64,000 nucleotides of DNA from Erodium maritimum (lineage: Eukaryota > Streptophyta > Magnoliopsida > Geraniales > Geraniaceae), in assembly GCA_963921825.1 (NCBI GenBank), contig OY997592.1, forward strand, positions 30,731,730-30,795,729, given 5' to 3'. The translations under genes and the position numbers were made by a program. Shown here in pieces: positions 1-11,872 of this stretch. Positions within the stretch are counted from its first letter, which is position 1; the number at the start of each line of letters is the position of its first letter. The notes beneath the pieces are model-generated. The model saw only the letters and a program-made list of their open reading frames with translations, ran no database searches and had not been told where the DNA came from.

Positions 1-642
1 ACCAAACTAACAAAACATGAAAGACATATGCAGAGAAATAAATTTTGCTCTTTGACATAGGGGCGGTCGGAGGGGTGAGACTGTGGTAGCGTCCTAAGAC
101 ACTGATACAATATACTACAACCATAAGATACTGATCGAGCAGACCAGAGGATAAACAATCAGTGGTGGACCAATTACTCCCCCGGTAAGTCAGCGTGCGT
201 CGTCCTCCCTTGACTGATAGTGGTAGGGCTCCTGAACGCGGGATTGCTGACTCCGAAGTGGTAGAGAAGTAATTCATCAACTGTTGGTGGTACCCTTGCC
301 ACCTATACACCAGGGAGAAGGTACAGTCGACCAGACCCTCCCTGGCCTTCTCAGCACTCATTCCTTGAGGCGCGGGTTCTTAAAGCCCCCCGTCGCTGCT
401 GAAGACGCCTCATTCGACGCTGCTGATTCTTCATCCCCAGCTGATTCCTCTTCTCACTCAGCCCTCTTGTTTCCCGACAAAGAGGGTTTCGGGGTACGTG
501 GTAACCATCCTACTGGTGTATCAGCATCCTTTGCATCCCGCTGACCCCAGCGCCCCATGTCCTCCCGCCTCGGGGGTGTCCTTGGTGTCCCCTTGGACTG
601 GTCACCCTTCCTTGATCCACTCAGATATGTCCAATTCGTCCC
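1..642 (-). pseudogene. Downstream part of a DUF4283/zinc-knuckle ORF1, cut off by insertions
   Basis: If element D and the solo LTR are removed, this stretch joins the minus-strand DUF4283 and zinc-knuckle frame that ends near 11149. On the minus strand it has an open hydrophilic stretch from about 642 down to 454, rich in Arg, Lys, Pro, Thr and Gly, which would suit the linker after a zinc knuckle. Stops follow below 454. I see no endonuclease or reverse transcriptase motif here. Assignment to the same gene is inferred from position, orientation and composition; no domain proves it. Confidence 0.35.
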
Positions 643-647
643 TGGGG
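643..647. repeat. Target-site duplication, left copy, of solo LTR C
   Basis: The five bases tgggg stand directly before the TG of the LTR at 648 and recur directly after its terminal CA at 3525-3529. A perfect 5-bp duplication is the normal footprint of LTR-retrotransposon integration. Confidence 0.85.
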
Positions 648-3524
648 TGTCACGCCCCAAATCCAGTTTTGACCGGACTTGAGACGTGAATAGAACTTGT
701 AAAAGAAAAGCGATAAATAACAAATATAAAACTTTAAATAGACAAGTAAATCTCGTCAAATCATCAGTAAATAGTTTAGAATCCCTAGTGAGTCACAGCT
801 CAACAAGTAGAGTAATAAATAAAATGTTTAGTACAACGACCAACATAAGTCTACGCTAAACCCAAGATAACTGAAGCTCCCAAGCCTCGCCTCTCTAGAC
901 ATCGGGTACTCCTGTCAAACAGTAAGAAAACAAAGGGGTGAGCTTACGCTCAGTAGGAAAAACCTTAACAATTCAACCCTTGGATCAATACTGTATTGTG
1001 CAAACAGATGACTCAATAACAACAAAATACGACCAATAATGAAATAATGTGTCACAAGATAGGATAAGATAAGTACGATGAAATGATATATAAACAAGGT
1101 AGAATAAGATAAGCTCGTACTCTTGAAAATAATATTAACTTGAAAGGTTCCATAAAAGAATCAATATAAAATATCATAACGATTAAATGGGAGTAATTGA
1201 TATCACGCCAACCACTTGCTTTCTCAAGCCTCCGATCCATGAATAGATTCTAGTGTCACCTCGGTTCCCATATTCCGATCCACTAGAGTATTCATATCAC
1301 ATCAGATTTTCCCTCGGTCCAGAGGAGGCACATACTTCGGGGCACCGGAAACCATCCCATAGGGACGCTCATCGTCGGGATTCTCGGAAATGCCTCCAAA
1401 GGACCATATGTCATAGGGAACCAAGGTAGTGCTCCCGTAGGACACACATCCTTGGGTGAAAGCTCAGAAACCATCTCTCATGAAGTAATTCACTCAATAA
1501 TCACTGTCTCTGTCAAACTCCAACCACCACAACGGCACCGGATTACCCCCCCCCCCCCCGGTGTAGTACCGAACCAAACAAACAAACAACATTCAAGAAT
1601 AAAAGTAAATACACAAGCATTAAATTCATACAACAATGGACATTTCTCAAATCACACTTTCATCAAGCAAAGACATTCAATAACACCTCACACTTACCGT
1701 ATACTTACCTGCCATGAACCAGTGGTACATCGATCACCTGATTGTACCCCGTGGCACAACCAGTCATACTCGATCATCCGTTCACACAATAAGTAATTCA
1801 ACACGTAACCACTCAACCAAACAAGTAAACATTCAACAAATCAAGCAATCATGTGAACAATAAATTAAAAACTCGATCATGCTAGCTAACTAGTTTCATT
1901 AGACCCTTAGTTTAACCTAATACTAACAACCAAGCATGTGAACCTAGCACACAACTATTCCGAGAGCTCTTCACAGCCTCTCTACCAGTAAATCAATTCC
2001 CAAGTATTGAAAGCAAGCTTCACTAGTCATCTTCATCCTAAGCATGCATTCTAGACATTCCGGTTATTAATAATGCAAAGACCATTATTCTAGTTATTCG
2101 CATCCTATAGGCAATTCTAGGACCTTTCCGATTTTATTATCCTAACATGCATACTAAGCGTTTAAATCAGAAGTTAAGACTTTCCCTACATCGTGGTCTT
2201 CCTCTAATAACACTCTGCTGTAAGGTCGATCAGGCTCTCCTCCGTTCTTCACACGGGTACCGGCGTGGTCTTCATCTTCTCGGGCGAAGTCCAATCTGGG
2301 TTAACAGATAAAATATCCTAATCAGTCCCGGGATTTGTCCAAAGTCCTCTGATTTAACAGGTTCGTCTTTCAATTCATCTGATAGTTCATAAATTATCCA
2401 AATTAAATCCAATTTATAATTAATTCTTTAAATTAATTATTTAATTTCATTTCTGACCCGGTTCAGACCCGGATCCGGCCCAACTCGGATCAAAACCCGG
2501 ATCCAAACCCTGGTCCAAGCCTGACCCGGGCCTGGTTCTAGACCCGGTCCAAATTCAGTTCGGACCCGAGTCAGACCCAGTCCAAGGACTTGGGCCTGAA
2601 TCAAGTCCGGCCTAATATCTGGCCCGAGCTCCAGTTCCGGCCCAGGAACACCCGGCCCAAGGTAACCAGCCCAGTCTGCCCTCAGGCCCGTAGCCTGACG
2701 AGTTCGAGGTTGAGCTCGTTCCAGCTCCGGCGAGCTCCAGCTACTCCGGCCACCTCCACGGTGTCAGGTGAGGGTCGGAAGGAGAAAGGGAGGCGGAGCA
2801 AGGCGTCAGATGGTGAGGGGAGGAGGGGAAGCGGTGATTCTGGCGGCGTGGAGGCTCTCCGGCGTAGGAACGTCAGATCTGGCGACGCTCCTCACCGGCG
2901 TTCCTCTCCGACTAGATCCAGCTCAACGAGCCCCAAAACTTGCGATTTCCAAGAAAGAGAAAGCGGGGGAAGGTCGAGAAGAACGGGGGGAAGCTCACCG
3001 TAGCTGATTCTGACGGTGACGGCTCCGGCGAGGCTCGATTCGACGGAAAAGGGATTAGGGTTTCGAATCGAGGCTGAAGAGGCTGAGATCTCTCTGGCTT
3101 CAGTGGGTTTTGTCGCGGGTGGGTAGAAATGGAAGGTGGAGACAGAGAAGATGGTGTAGAGGAAAGAAAGAGACGGTGAGGTCGGGACCGGAGGACGGGA
3201 CGGCGATGAGGCGAGGTGTCGTCTGGTTTTGGGGAGAGGGAAGACGAAGAGGCGAGGCAGAAGAGGTGAACAGTACACCTCTAGGGTTTTAGTCCCTTTT
3301 TATAGACGAACCGCGCTGTTGCCTGGGTTGGGCCCGCGTAGATATGCCACGCGTGACGCGAATGGGCCCGAACTGGCCCAACTCGAGCTCGACCCAAAAC
3401 TTCAGATTCATCTTTCTTTTTCTTTTTTTTTGAAAATTCTTTTCCAACTACTTGCTTTGCAAAAATAAACCCCCACGTTTTAGATTGCAGTTAAACACCC
3501 TGATAGAACGAAGTGGGTTTTACA
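648..3524 (-). mobile_element. Solo LTR C of gypsy family T1
   Basis: This 2877-bp LTR starts with TGTCACGCC and ends with GGTTTTACA, so it has TG...CA ends, and lies between perfect tgggg duplications. It matches the LTRs of elements A and B: the same terminal imperfect inverted repeat, the same tract of degenerate GGTC/CCGG words (about 2450-2600 here), and the same block with a TATA-like site and UTR-like sequence. Sense direction is minus. There is no internal region, so it is the product of LTR-LTR recombination. It lacks the 58-bp hairpin array present in A and B. Open frames inside it are chance frames in GC-rich sequence. Confidence 0.85.
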
Positions 3525-3529
3525 TGGGG
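3525..3529. repeat. Target-site duplication, right copy, of solo LTR C
   Basis: Sequence tgggg, identical to 643-647. Only two bases (cg) separate it from the 5' LTR of element D, so the two insertions are almost adjacent. Confidence 0.85.
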
Positions 3530-3531
3530 CG

Positions 3532-3789
3532 TGTTAGTCTTAGTGCCCGTAGTTCAATCCTAAATGTCCAAATGTATATATCATCGTTAGCAATAAAATT
3601 AAAGCGGCTTTATATTACTTATGTGTTGGAGTAATATATCGATGTGTGCTATGATCTATGTGTTAGTTTTAGTGCCCGTAGTTCAATCCTAAATGTCCAA
3701 ATGTATATATCATCGTTAGCAATAAAATTAAAGCGACTTTATATTATTTATGTGTCGGAGTAATATATCGATGTGTGCTCTGATCTATG
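3532..3789 (+). repeat. 129-bp tandem duplication at the head of the D 5' LTR
   Basis: Bases 3532-3660 and 3661-3789 are near-identical, both starting with TGTTAGT and running through the same AT-rich text. The 3' LTR at 9461 and normal family structure have one unit, so the duplication arose in this LTR. Confidence 0.85.
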
Positions 3790-4820
3790 CCCACCATGCG
3801 AATAGAACCATAGACCGAGATAGATCACACTCGATGGGTCCCTAGTCAACAAAGCTTCACTAGAAGCGACTAGTATGAAAGATGGCTCTTTATGGCTTAC
3901 GTTCTGTTAGTCATTGGAATGGGATTCCGGAGTCTGATCATAGATATCATGTGGGACATGATATTGGACAAATCGCCCTGAATATGTGCCATAGATTAAG
4001 TCATGAACATATTCAGTGTCGTAGCTTGTCATGTATCCTTAGACCAAGGAGTCTTTGTGATCGCTATGTAGTCAACAACTGAGTTTGACCTGAGTCTAAC
4101 TTTGTCCGTAACAGGGCTTCCATAACGGCGAGGATTGGCTTGGGGACGGGCTACATGAGTGACACGAAAGACGGCTAAGGGATTTATCCCTCATACTGAT
4201 GTATGAGAAAGATATCGGTTCTCGGCCGCTTGATCGAGAGTGAATGAAAGAATAGCATGGCCATGCACATGATACTAGGTATCATATATTCAGTCATCTC
4301 ACATATCAAGGAACAGTGATTTAGAATAATAAGGATGACGACTCTATGCCTTATCTCAATCAGGATATCGGAGATAAAAGGATAATGACAGGGACGACAG
4401 AAAGGTTAGAATCGACAGGGTCGATTCGTTATGCAGTGTCAGGCAATACTAAAGTCTCGTTAGTCGCCACTTAAATAGGATCAAGTAAAATGGGATTTTA
4501 CGTTGATCTATTGACATGCATAAACCTAAGGGTCACACCGGAGGATGAAACTCATTGACACATTTATGGAGAATGGCCAAAAGGGAGTTGTCTCGGGACA
4601 TGACCAAAACTGGGTTTTGGGTCATGTGCCCGTAAGTGAATAGGACTTTACGGATCGAGACAAGGGTTAGAGTCTTGGGATTGATCGCGTCGGATAATGT
4701 TGGACATTTCCGTTATGGAAGGCTTGGAGGCGATGAGCGAATCACGGGACCTCGTTGGAAATGGCCACGGGCCATGTTCCAAGAGGCCCATGAAAGGCCC
4801 ATGCAACCAAGGCCCATGGA

Positions 4821-5022
4821 ACTAATTAATCAAGTCTTGATTAATTAGTACTAAGTAAGCAAGACAAGGATTAAGGTGTTGGTGATTCACCACCTAACCC
4901 AATCTTGTCTTGCCATACTTTGTCCTATTTACACCTTACTTGTCACCATACTTGTCCCATGCCTTTAGTTGGACAAGTATGGGTTTTGTTATGTTTAAGT
5001 CATCTTTTTTCAACATAACAAA
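4821..5022 (+). other. Four consecutive hairpins in the D LTR
   Basis: Inverted repeats follow one another. 4821-4834/4836-4849 has perfect 14-bp arms around one base. 4859-4868/4904-4913 is the base of a longer imperfect stem. 4946-4957/4971-4982 has perfect 12-bp arms. 4985-4995/5012-5022 has perfect 11-bp arms. The block recurs in the 3' LTR from about 10619 and inverted from about 63409 downwards. Confidence 0.75.
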
Positions 5023-5348
5023 CACAAGACAAGAATAGGAAACTCAACTTCTCTCCCCCTTCCCTTGCAATTTCGGGTTTGGCAAGCTCCCACCTCCATT
5101 TTTGTGTTCTTGAGTCCTCAAAGAGAAGAACTACGTGGCTTTGATTCCCATGTGGATACGTAGGCATCTTGGAGACTCAAGCCAATCATTCGTTAACCGG
5201 TGTTCTTGTTTTCGTAAGAAATAGTGCTGAATTTTTTTCTTGTGAATCCATTCTTTGTTAGTTGTTTCATGGTTTAATCGTCTCTTGGTTTTCATTGATT
5301 TTCCGCTGCGAGTTGGTTCATCTCCAACCCTACCTCGAGACCCAACAG

Positions 5349-5360
5349 TGGTATCAGAGC
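5349..5360 (+). promoter_or_regulatory. Primer-binding site of element D
   Basis: TGGTATCAGAGC, the standard plant retrotransposon site complementary to the 3' end of initiator tRNA-Met, starts two bases after the terminal CA of the 5' LTR. Confidence 0.9.
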
Positions 5361-6893
5361 CGTGCTACCTTCGAGATTCACAAGACGGTATTCAAAGTTT
5401 CGGTTTTGCTTGAAAGTTTCGTTTTTAGCATGTTGTTTTGCTAAATTGTTTGATAACATGTTTTAAATTCTTGTTTATGGATTTAATGCATGTAAAATGG
5501 ATTTTTGAAAATTATTTCAAATCTGGAAATTTTGAAAAAAATTTGATTTTTCGGGTCTCGGGAGCGGGACTCTCGGGGAGCCGAACCCCGGGCCGAACGG
5601 GGCTCCGTTGGACGGAGCTAGGGCCAAGCATGACCGTTGGATGGTCGATATGCCAAGGCTAAACCGTTTTGTTAGTTATGACGAGTTTGGAACCGTCATG
5701 ACGAACTTGAAAATCAAATGCTCAAAAGTTTCATTTTTGAACGGTTTCGATAAACCGAGCATCAAAAAAAATTTCGAAACTTGGCAATTAATTAAAACCG
5801 GAAAATCACATGATGTTTGATAACATGCTTTTTTGATAACACGATGTGTGATGTGATGTTGGTATGGTGTACATAATAGCCCCGAGTTCGATTTAATTAT
5901 TTATCGCTTTTCACGGCCTGCGAGCCGTTAGAGTTAGCGTGTAATTATTCTTTCAAGGTGTGGTCGTCGAACCAATTGTTTGTAATAATTATTTATTCCC
6001 GACCTGCGAGTCGTGTATTAAATTGTATTTCTTTTTACTCAAGACGATGAAAGGGCGAAAAAGTCATTTGGTGGCTTTTCGGGTGTTGGCATCGGCTTGG
6101 AGTCAGTGGAGCTCAAAAAGCTAGTGGGATTTAGTTTAGGGGGCTATTATGTGCACATTTATCGCTTTATGCTTTGTTTAATTCTATGTGTTTTAGAATT
6201 GCATGCTTAACTTTATTTACGGAGCATATCACCTCACATGCAAAGATAAAATTGGAATTTTAATCCTTGTGTGTGAGCCCTTAGAATCGTCATTACATTG
6301 GATGTAGTTGACGGGTTCGAAAAAAGAATTACATTGGATGTAATTTGAGGCATCATTGCACTTGGAATGTAGATGATGTGCTCATCGCATCTAGGATGTG
6401 TCAAAGTTTTAAACACAGCCGGACAAGTAAAAACGGGTCATGTCCGATACCTCCCAATTATAAACACCTTACTACCTCCCCGTCCTATGAGTGTCGTGCG
6501 CATTAGCGGAGCATCCATGGGAAAGCAGGGTAGTAGGTTTGGACGACATATGTGGGTGTCGTGCGCATTAGCGGAGCACCTACATAGTGACGGACCATAG
6601 TTGAAAATTGGTGGACTCGACTACGATTCTCAGCCTGAGGTTGAGCTAGGGTAACAGATAGGGTAAGTCGTATACATAAGTACATACCCTAGCCAAGAGT
6701 CACATTGGATGTGATTGGATGGAGTCCTACCTACATAGCTTGATTAAGTGGTGAGCATTAGTTCAGCTTAATCGAGTGAATCAAGGATCTTGGTTTCAGA
6801 TTCTAAAGGTTTAGAATCGATTGTTGGTGTTTAAGCTTGATCTTCGTAAAATTTATTCAGTTTACTGATTGAATTTTATCTATTGTAGATCAA
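5361..6893 (+). other. Leader of element D, no coding seen
   Basis: Non-coding stretch between primer-binding site and gag. It contains short related repeats of the form acattggatgtg/aatgtag (for example near 6290-6380 and 6700) and a repeated phrase around gtgtcgtgcgcattagcgga at about 6490 and 6558. I see no gene. Confidence 0.6.
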
Positions 6894-7127
6894 ATGGAAA
6901 ATTCAGCGAACATTAATAGTTTGTCATTAAAAACCATTCTTGACAGGGTTAAGCTAAATGGGACAAACTATTTGGACTGGTACAGAATTTTGAGGATAGT
7001 CCTCAAGTATGAACGCAAAGAATATGTCCTTGACAAGGCTGTCTTTAAGACCATATCAGATTTACATGAAGTGTCATTAACTGCTGAGAAGAATATATCA
7101 GGGATCTGGGATCCAAGGATATTCTGA
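6894..7127 (+). pseudogene. gag: Copia gag, N-terminal fragment
   Basis: This encodes the capsid-type polyprotein start that packages element RNA. The frame opens MENSANINSLSLKTIL and continues with KLNGTNYLDWYRILR, the usual N-terminus of copia gag proteins of this type. Only 77 residues remain before a stop. The central capsid region is absent, because the next recognisable text, at about 7200, is already the zinc knuckle. The start ATG lies just after the leader and matches family usage. It is certainly non-functional. Confidence 0.8.
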
Positions 7128-7142
7128 TGGTCAACAAGGGAA

Positions 7143-9435
7143 TTGGAAGTGGCAAGGTGGGGCCCATGCGCACTTGGCAGGAAAGAGGAGACACCTGAGA
7201 ATGTCTACTTCTACTGCCAACAGTCTGGTCATTGGAACCGGGATCACAGGAACTTCACGGCTGATCTTAAGAAGGGCAGTAGGACTGCGCCTTCATCAAA
7301 TAGCCTGGATGATCTGAAGAAGGGCAGTAGGACTGCGCCTTCATCAGGAAACCTGGATGATCTAAGGAAGGGCGGTGGGACCGTGCCTTCATCTGGTATT
7401 AACTCTATAGAGCTACATCTCTCTACTTCCAAAGATTCATGGGTATTAGATACCAGGACTGAATCTCACACATGCACTAATATATGGTGGCTGAAAGTAG
7501 GAGAGGTTCGTAAAGCACGAAGTGGACCTCTGAGTTGTGGCAACTGCTGTAGGATCCATGAGTCTTGCTTTTCCAAGTGGGTTTGTCTTAGTATCGTATA
7601 ATGTATATTGCATACCTACTTTTAGTAGGAATATTATATCTGTATCCGTGTTTGACAAGGAAGGATATAATGTTAATATTGAAAATGTTGTTTTCAATAT
7701 TCTATGCAATGATATGTTTTATACCAATACTGACTTGGTTGGAGGATTGTACATATTAGATATGGGTAACAATGCCTCAAGTTCTATATATTCCGTTAAT
7801 ACCAAGAGGTCTAAATCCAACGATTTAAACCTAACTCTGTTAAGGCACTGTCATTTAGGTCGCATAAACAAGAAGCACCTATCAGCATTTCAGAAGTGCG
7901 GACTTTCAGGTTCATTCGAATTCCTGTCGATCGATAGGTGCAAGGTTTGTTTGATGGGCAAAATGACTAAAGTGCCCTTTATCGATCGCGATGAAAGGGC
8001 GGGTGAATTATTAGGGATGATACAGTCGAATGTGTGTAGACCAATAAGTTCACTTGTCAGGAGGGGTTTTAGCTACTTTATCACATTTACTGATGATTAC
8101 AGTAAATATGGTTATGTCTATTCAGTGAGACATAAGTCTGAAGCTTTTGATAAATTCAAAGAGTTTAAGACTAAAGTAGAAAACCAGCTCGACAAAGGTA
8201 TTAAGGCACTTCCATTGGATCGAGGTGGAAAATACTTGACCACAGAGTTATTAGATCATCTAAAAGAGAATGGGATCCTTTTGGAATGGACTCCTCCTGG
8301 GACACTGTAGTTGAAAGGTGTAGCCAAACGGAGAAATCGGACATTGTTAGACAATTGTCCGTTCCATGATTAGTTGGAATGATCTCCCAATCTCTTTCAG
8401 GGGTTATGCTCTAGAGACGACCACATTCATAGTGAATCTGGCATCGACGAAGGGTGTGGAAGGGACAGCTTTTTAAAAATGGTACGGGATGATGCCCGCT
8501 TTGTCCTTCCTAAAGATTTGTGGTTGCGAGGCTTATGTGAAACATTTGGTTTCGACTAAGCTCGAACCAAGATCTGAGATATGCACCTTCGTGTCGTATC
8601 CCAAAGCAACAAGGGGATACCACTTCTACAATCACAGTGAGAACATGGTGTTCGTCGCTTGGGGTGTGGTCTTTATGGAAAAGGAGTTTTGCTTCCAAAG
8701 ACGTCATTGGGAGGACTGTGCATCTCGAAGAAATTCAGGATGGTACAGATCTGTCTAAACCAATTGACAACCCAGTAGAAAGGAGCCAGAGATTATCGTA
8801 GAGTAAGAACCAATTCCTGTTACAATTCCGGAAGGTCCAAGGCGATTTGAAATGATCAATCTTCCACCTCCAAGATATGGTATCCGGAGGTGACAATGAA
8901 GTCATGGTGGATCACGATGATCCAGCCACCTTTCAGGAAGTCGTGGATGGGTCAGACTCCGAGTTATGGCTGGGAGCCATGAGGGAGGAAATGCAATCCA
9001 TGTCGGACAACCGAGTCTGGGAACCAGTTGATCCCATCAATGGTGTGAGGACCATCGGATGCAAACGGATCTTCAAGGTGAAGATGGACATGGACGGCAA
9101 CCCTCTGACCTACAAAGCTCAACTGGTGGCGAAAGGTTATGGGCAAATCCAATGGATTGAATATGAGGAAACCTTCTCCCTAGTGGCTATGGTCAAAATC
9201 GATCCAAATTCTTCTTGACATAACTGCGTATCATAATTACGAGATATGGAAAGTGGATGTCAAAACCGCTTTCCTAAATGGAAATTTGACTGAGTACGTT
9301 TGTATGTCTCGGCCCAAAGGTTTTGACGATCCGAAGAATAAGGGAAAGATCTATAAGTTGTTGAAATCCATTTATGGATTGAAACGAACTTCTAGGAGTT
9401 GGATAACGTATATTGCAATAGGTATTGGAGTTTAG
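7143..9435 (+). pseudogene. pol: Copia pol remnant: protease, integrase, partial reverse transcriptase
   Basis: Pieces in several frames give, in order: a zinc knuckle (FYCQQSGHWNRDH, first and last ligands changed); short repeats LKKGSRTAPSS; a protease motif WVLDTRTESHTC where DTG is expected; the GAG-pre-integrase segment; the integrase core with ITFTDDYSKYGYVY and DRGGKYL; and reverse transcriptase with KAQLVAKGYGQ, MDVKTAFLNGNL and SIYGLKRTSRSW. Two integrase catalytic residues appear lost: QSNVCRP stands for the usual TDVCGP, and GVAKRRN for GVSERRN. The frame stops at 9435, so the YVDD catalytic box and RNase H are missing. Stops or shifts occur near 7600, 8310, 8760 and 9218. Confidence 0.85.
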
Positions 9436-9450
9436 ATTGGAACTAGGGCA

Positions 9451-9460
9451 AGTGGGAGAT
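9451..9460 (+). promoter_or_regulatory. Polypurine tract of element D
   Basis: AGTGGGAGAT directly before the 3' LTR. It is the expected plus-strand primer for copia elements and fixes the LTR start. Confidence 0.75.
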
Positions 9461-11148
9461 TATTAGTCTTAGTGCCCGTAGTTCAATCCTAAATGTCCAA
9501 ATGTATATATCATCGTTAGCAATAAAATTAAAGCGCCTTTATATTACTTATGTGTTGGAGTAATATATCAATGTGTGCTCTGATCTATGCCCACCATGCG
9601 AATAGAACCATAGATCGAGATAGATCACACTCGATGGCTCCGTAGTCAATAAAGCTTCACTAGAAGCGACTAGTATGAAAGATGACCCTTTATGGCTTAC
9701 GTTCTGTTAGTCATTGGAATGGGATTCCGGAGTCTGATCATAGATATCATGTGGGACATGATATTGGACAAATCGCCCTGAATATGTGCCATAGATTAAG
9801 TCATGAACATATTCAGTGTCGTAGCTTGTCATGTATCCTTAGACCAAGGAGTCTTTGTGATCGCTATGTAGTCAACAACTGAGTTTGACATGAGCCTAAC
9901 GTTGTCCGTAACAGGGCTTCCATAACGGCCAGGATTGGCTTGGGGACGGGCTACATGAGTGACACGAAAGACGGCTAAGGGATTTATCACTCATACTGAG
10001 GTATGAGAAAGATATCGGTTCTCGGCCGCTTGATCGAGAGTGACTGAAAGAATAGCATGGTCATGCACATGATACTGGGTATCATATCTTCAGTCATCTC
10101 ACATATCAAGGAACATTGATTGAGAATAATAAGGATGACGGCTCTATGCCTTATCTCAATCAGGATATCGAAGATAAAAGGATAATGACAGGGATGACAG
10201 AAAGGTTAGAATCGACAGGGTCGATTCGTTATGCAGTGTCAGGAAATACTAAAGTCTCGTTAGTCGCCACTTAAATAGGATCAAGTAAAATGTGATTTTA
10301 CGTTTATCTATTGACATGCATAAACCTAAGGGTCACACCGGAGGATGAAACTCATTGACACATTTATGGAGAATGGCCAAAAGGGAGCTGTCTCGGGACA
10401 TGACCAAAACTGGGTTTTGGGTCATGTGCCCGTAAGTGAACAGGACTTTACGGATCGAGATAAGGCTTGGAGTCTTGGGATTGATCGTGTCGGATAATGT
10501 TGGACATTTCCGGTATGGAAGGCTTGGAGGCGATGAGCGAATCACGGGACCTCGTTGGAAATGACCACGAGCCATGTTCCAAGAGGCCCATGAAAGGCCC
10601 ATGCAACCAAGGCCCATGAAACTAATTAATCAAGTCTTGATTAATTAGTACTAAGTAAGCAAGACAAGGATTAAGGTGTTGGTTATTCACCACCTAACCC
10701 AATCTTGTCTTGCCATATTTTGTCCTATTTACACCTTACTTGTCACCATGCTTGTCCCATGCCTTTAGTTAGACAAGTATGGGGTTTGTTATGTTTAAGT
10801 CATCTTTTTTCAACATAACAAACACAAGACAAGAATAGGAAACTCAACTTCTCTCCCCCTTCCCTTGCAATTTCGGGTTTGGCAAGCTCCCACCTCCATT
10901 TTTGTGTTCTTGAGTCCTCAAAGAGAAGAACTACGTGGCTTTGATTCCCATGTGGATACGTAGGCGTCTTGGAGACTCAAGCCAATCATTCGTTAACCGG
11001 TGTTCTTGTTTTGGTAAGAAATAGTGCTGAATTTTTCTCTTGTGAATCCATTCTTTGCTAGTTGTTTCATGGTTTTAATCGTCTCTTGGTTTTCATTGAT
11101 TTTCCGCTGCGAGTTGGTTCATCCCCAACCCTACCTCGAGGCCCAACA
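9461..11148 (+). repeat. 3' LTR of copia element D
   Basis: 1688 bp, collinear with the 5' LTR minus its 129-bp duplication. It starts TATTAG instead of TGTTAG, so one terminal base has changed, and ends GCCCAACA. By eye the LTR pair differs by scattered substitutions, so the insertion is not very recent. Confidence 0.88.
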
Positions 11149-11174
11149 TGGCGGCCTTCCCATTTTTTGCCTTT

Positions 11175-11872
11175 TCAAGCGTCGATCTCGGGTCCCCTAG
11201 GGCTTTCACCGAGGACCCCCGTACACCCCCCTCAATCGGGCATATCGGGAAGAGGTGCCCCGCACAACAGCATCCAAAGCAGTGCTCAGGTAAGTATTCA
11301 TACGAGATACACAGACGAGGTCGTACATGAGAGACCGAAAACCGGAACCAGAGTTGACTCTACAGCAGAACCCGAATATCAGCCCTGATTTTGATCTTCA
11401 TGAAGTCTCCCCAGCAGAGACCCTCCTTGTCTACTTCTACCCCTTGGCAAACTCCCAACATACTGCCTATTCTGAAGCCCACATCCCTTGTCCAAGCTCC
11501 TACTGGCAGATTCGAGACCCGCACCCAGACCGAGAAATGATGGAATTGGAGATCCGAGAAATGCATGTGAGCCCGTAGGTCCGTGAACAAAACCAGAGAG
11601 TCCCAAAAGAACCAGGGTTCCCCCATTAGGACTCGTTCCCTCTCCTTTGCAGTCCTGAAGAAGAAAGCTACCAGCCCTCCCTCCAGAGGTTTGGCCTCGA
11701 CTTTCATTCCCCAGACGTCCTCCATTCTTGCCACAACAGACTTCCAATAAATGGTCTTAGTAGTCAAGACCTTTGCTGCCAGCGCAAATCGATACAGATT
11801 CCCCCGTCCAGTGACCTCTTGCACCGGCACTACAACCTCCTTGATCCTCATAGCGCCCATATGGTAGTCCAA
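11175..11872 (-). pseudogene. DUF4283 plus CCHC zinc-knuckle protein (LINE ORF1 type)
   Basis: The minus-strand frame from 11872 to 11360 reads as a DUF4283 domain: LAAKVLTTKTIYWKSV, then AFFFRTAKERERVLMGEPWF, then VWVRVSNLPVGAWTRDVG, RIGSMLGV and WGDFMKIKIRADI. An in-frame TAG at 11360-11362 follows. The same frame then continues to a zinc knuckle at about 11250-11285, CFGCCCAGHLFPIC, spaced CX2CX4HX4C. This pairing is known from plant LINE ORF1 proteins and related orphan genes, thought to bind nucleic acid. The start is unsure: 11872 or the Met at 11848. The gene is cut at 11149 by element D. Confidence 0.78.

Larger units (their letters stand above)
3532..5347 (+). repeat. 5' LTR of copia element D
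   Basis: Begins TGTTAGTC and ends CCCAACA, and matches 9461-11148 throughout. It is longer than the 3' LTR because its first 129 bp are duplicated in tandem. It carries four consecutive hairpins at 4821-5022. A 66-codon open frame at 3882-4082 recurs in the 3' LTR but has no recognisable domain. Confidence 0.9.
3532..11148 (+). mobile_element. Ty1/copia retrotransposon D, complete ends, defective coding
   Basis: The element has two LTRs (3532-5347 and 9461-11148), a primer-binding site at 5349, a gag fragment, a decayed pol and a polypurine tract at 9451-9460. Domain order is zinc knuckle and protease, then integrase, then reverse transcriptase, which defines copia. Flanking bases gggcg (3527-3531) and tggcg (11149-11153) look like a 5-bp target duplication with one change. 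Coding is broken many times and the last third of pol is missing. It sits inside a minus-strand DUF4283-type ORF1. A third LTR of the family is at 62876-64000. Confidence 0.88.

Noticed and set aside
3882..4082. 66-codon frame in the D LTR, repeated at 9682-9882
   Set aside because: It lies inside an LTR, has no known domain, and its conservation is explained by the LTRs being copies of each other.
4636..4848. 70-codon frame in the D LTR, also at 63376-63588 inverted
   Set aside because: The start codon is lost in the copy at about 10438, and the frame ends in the palindrome; chance frame.
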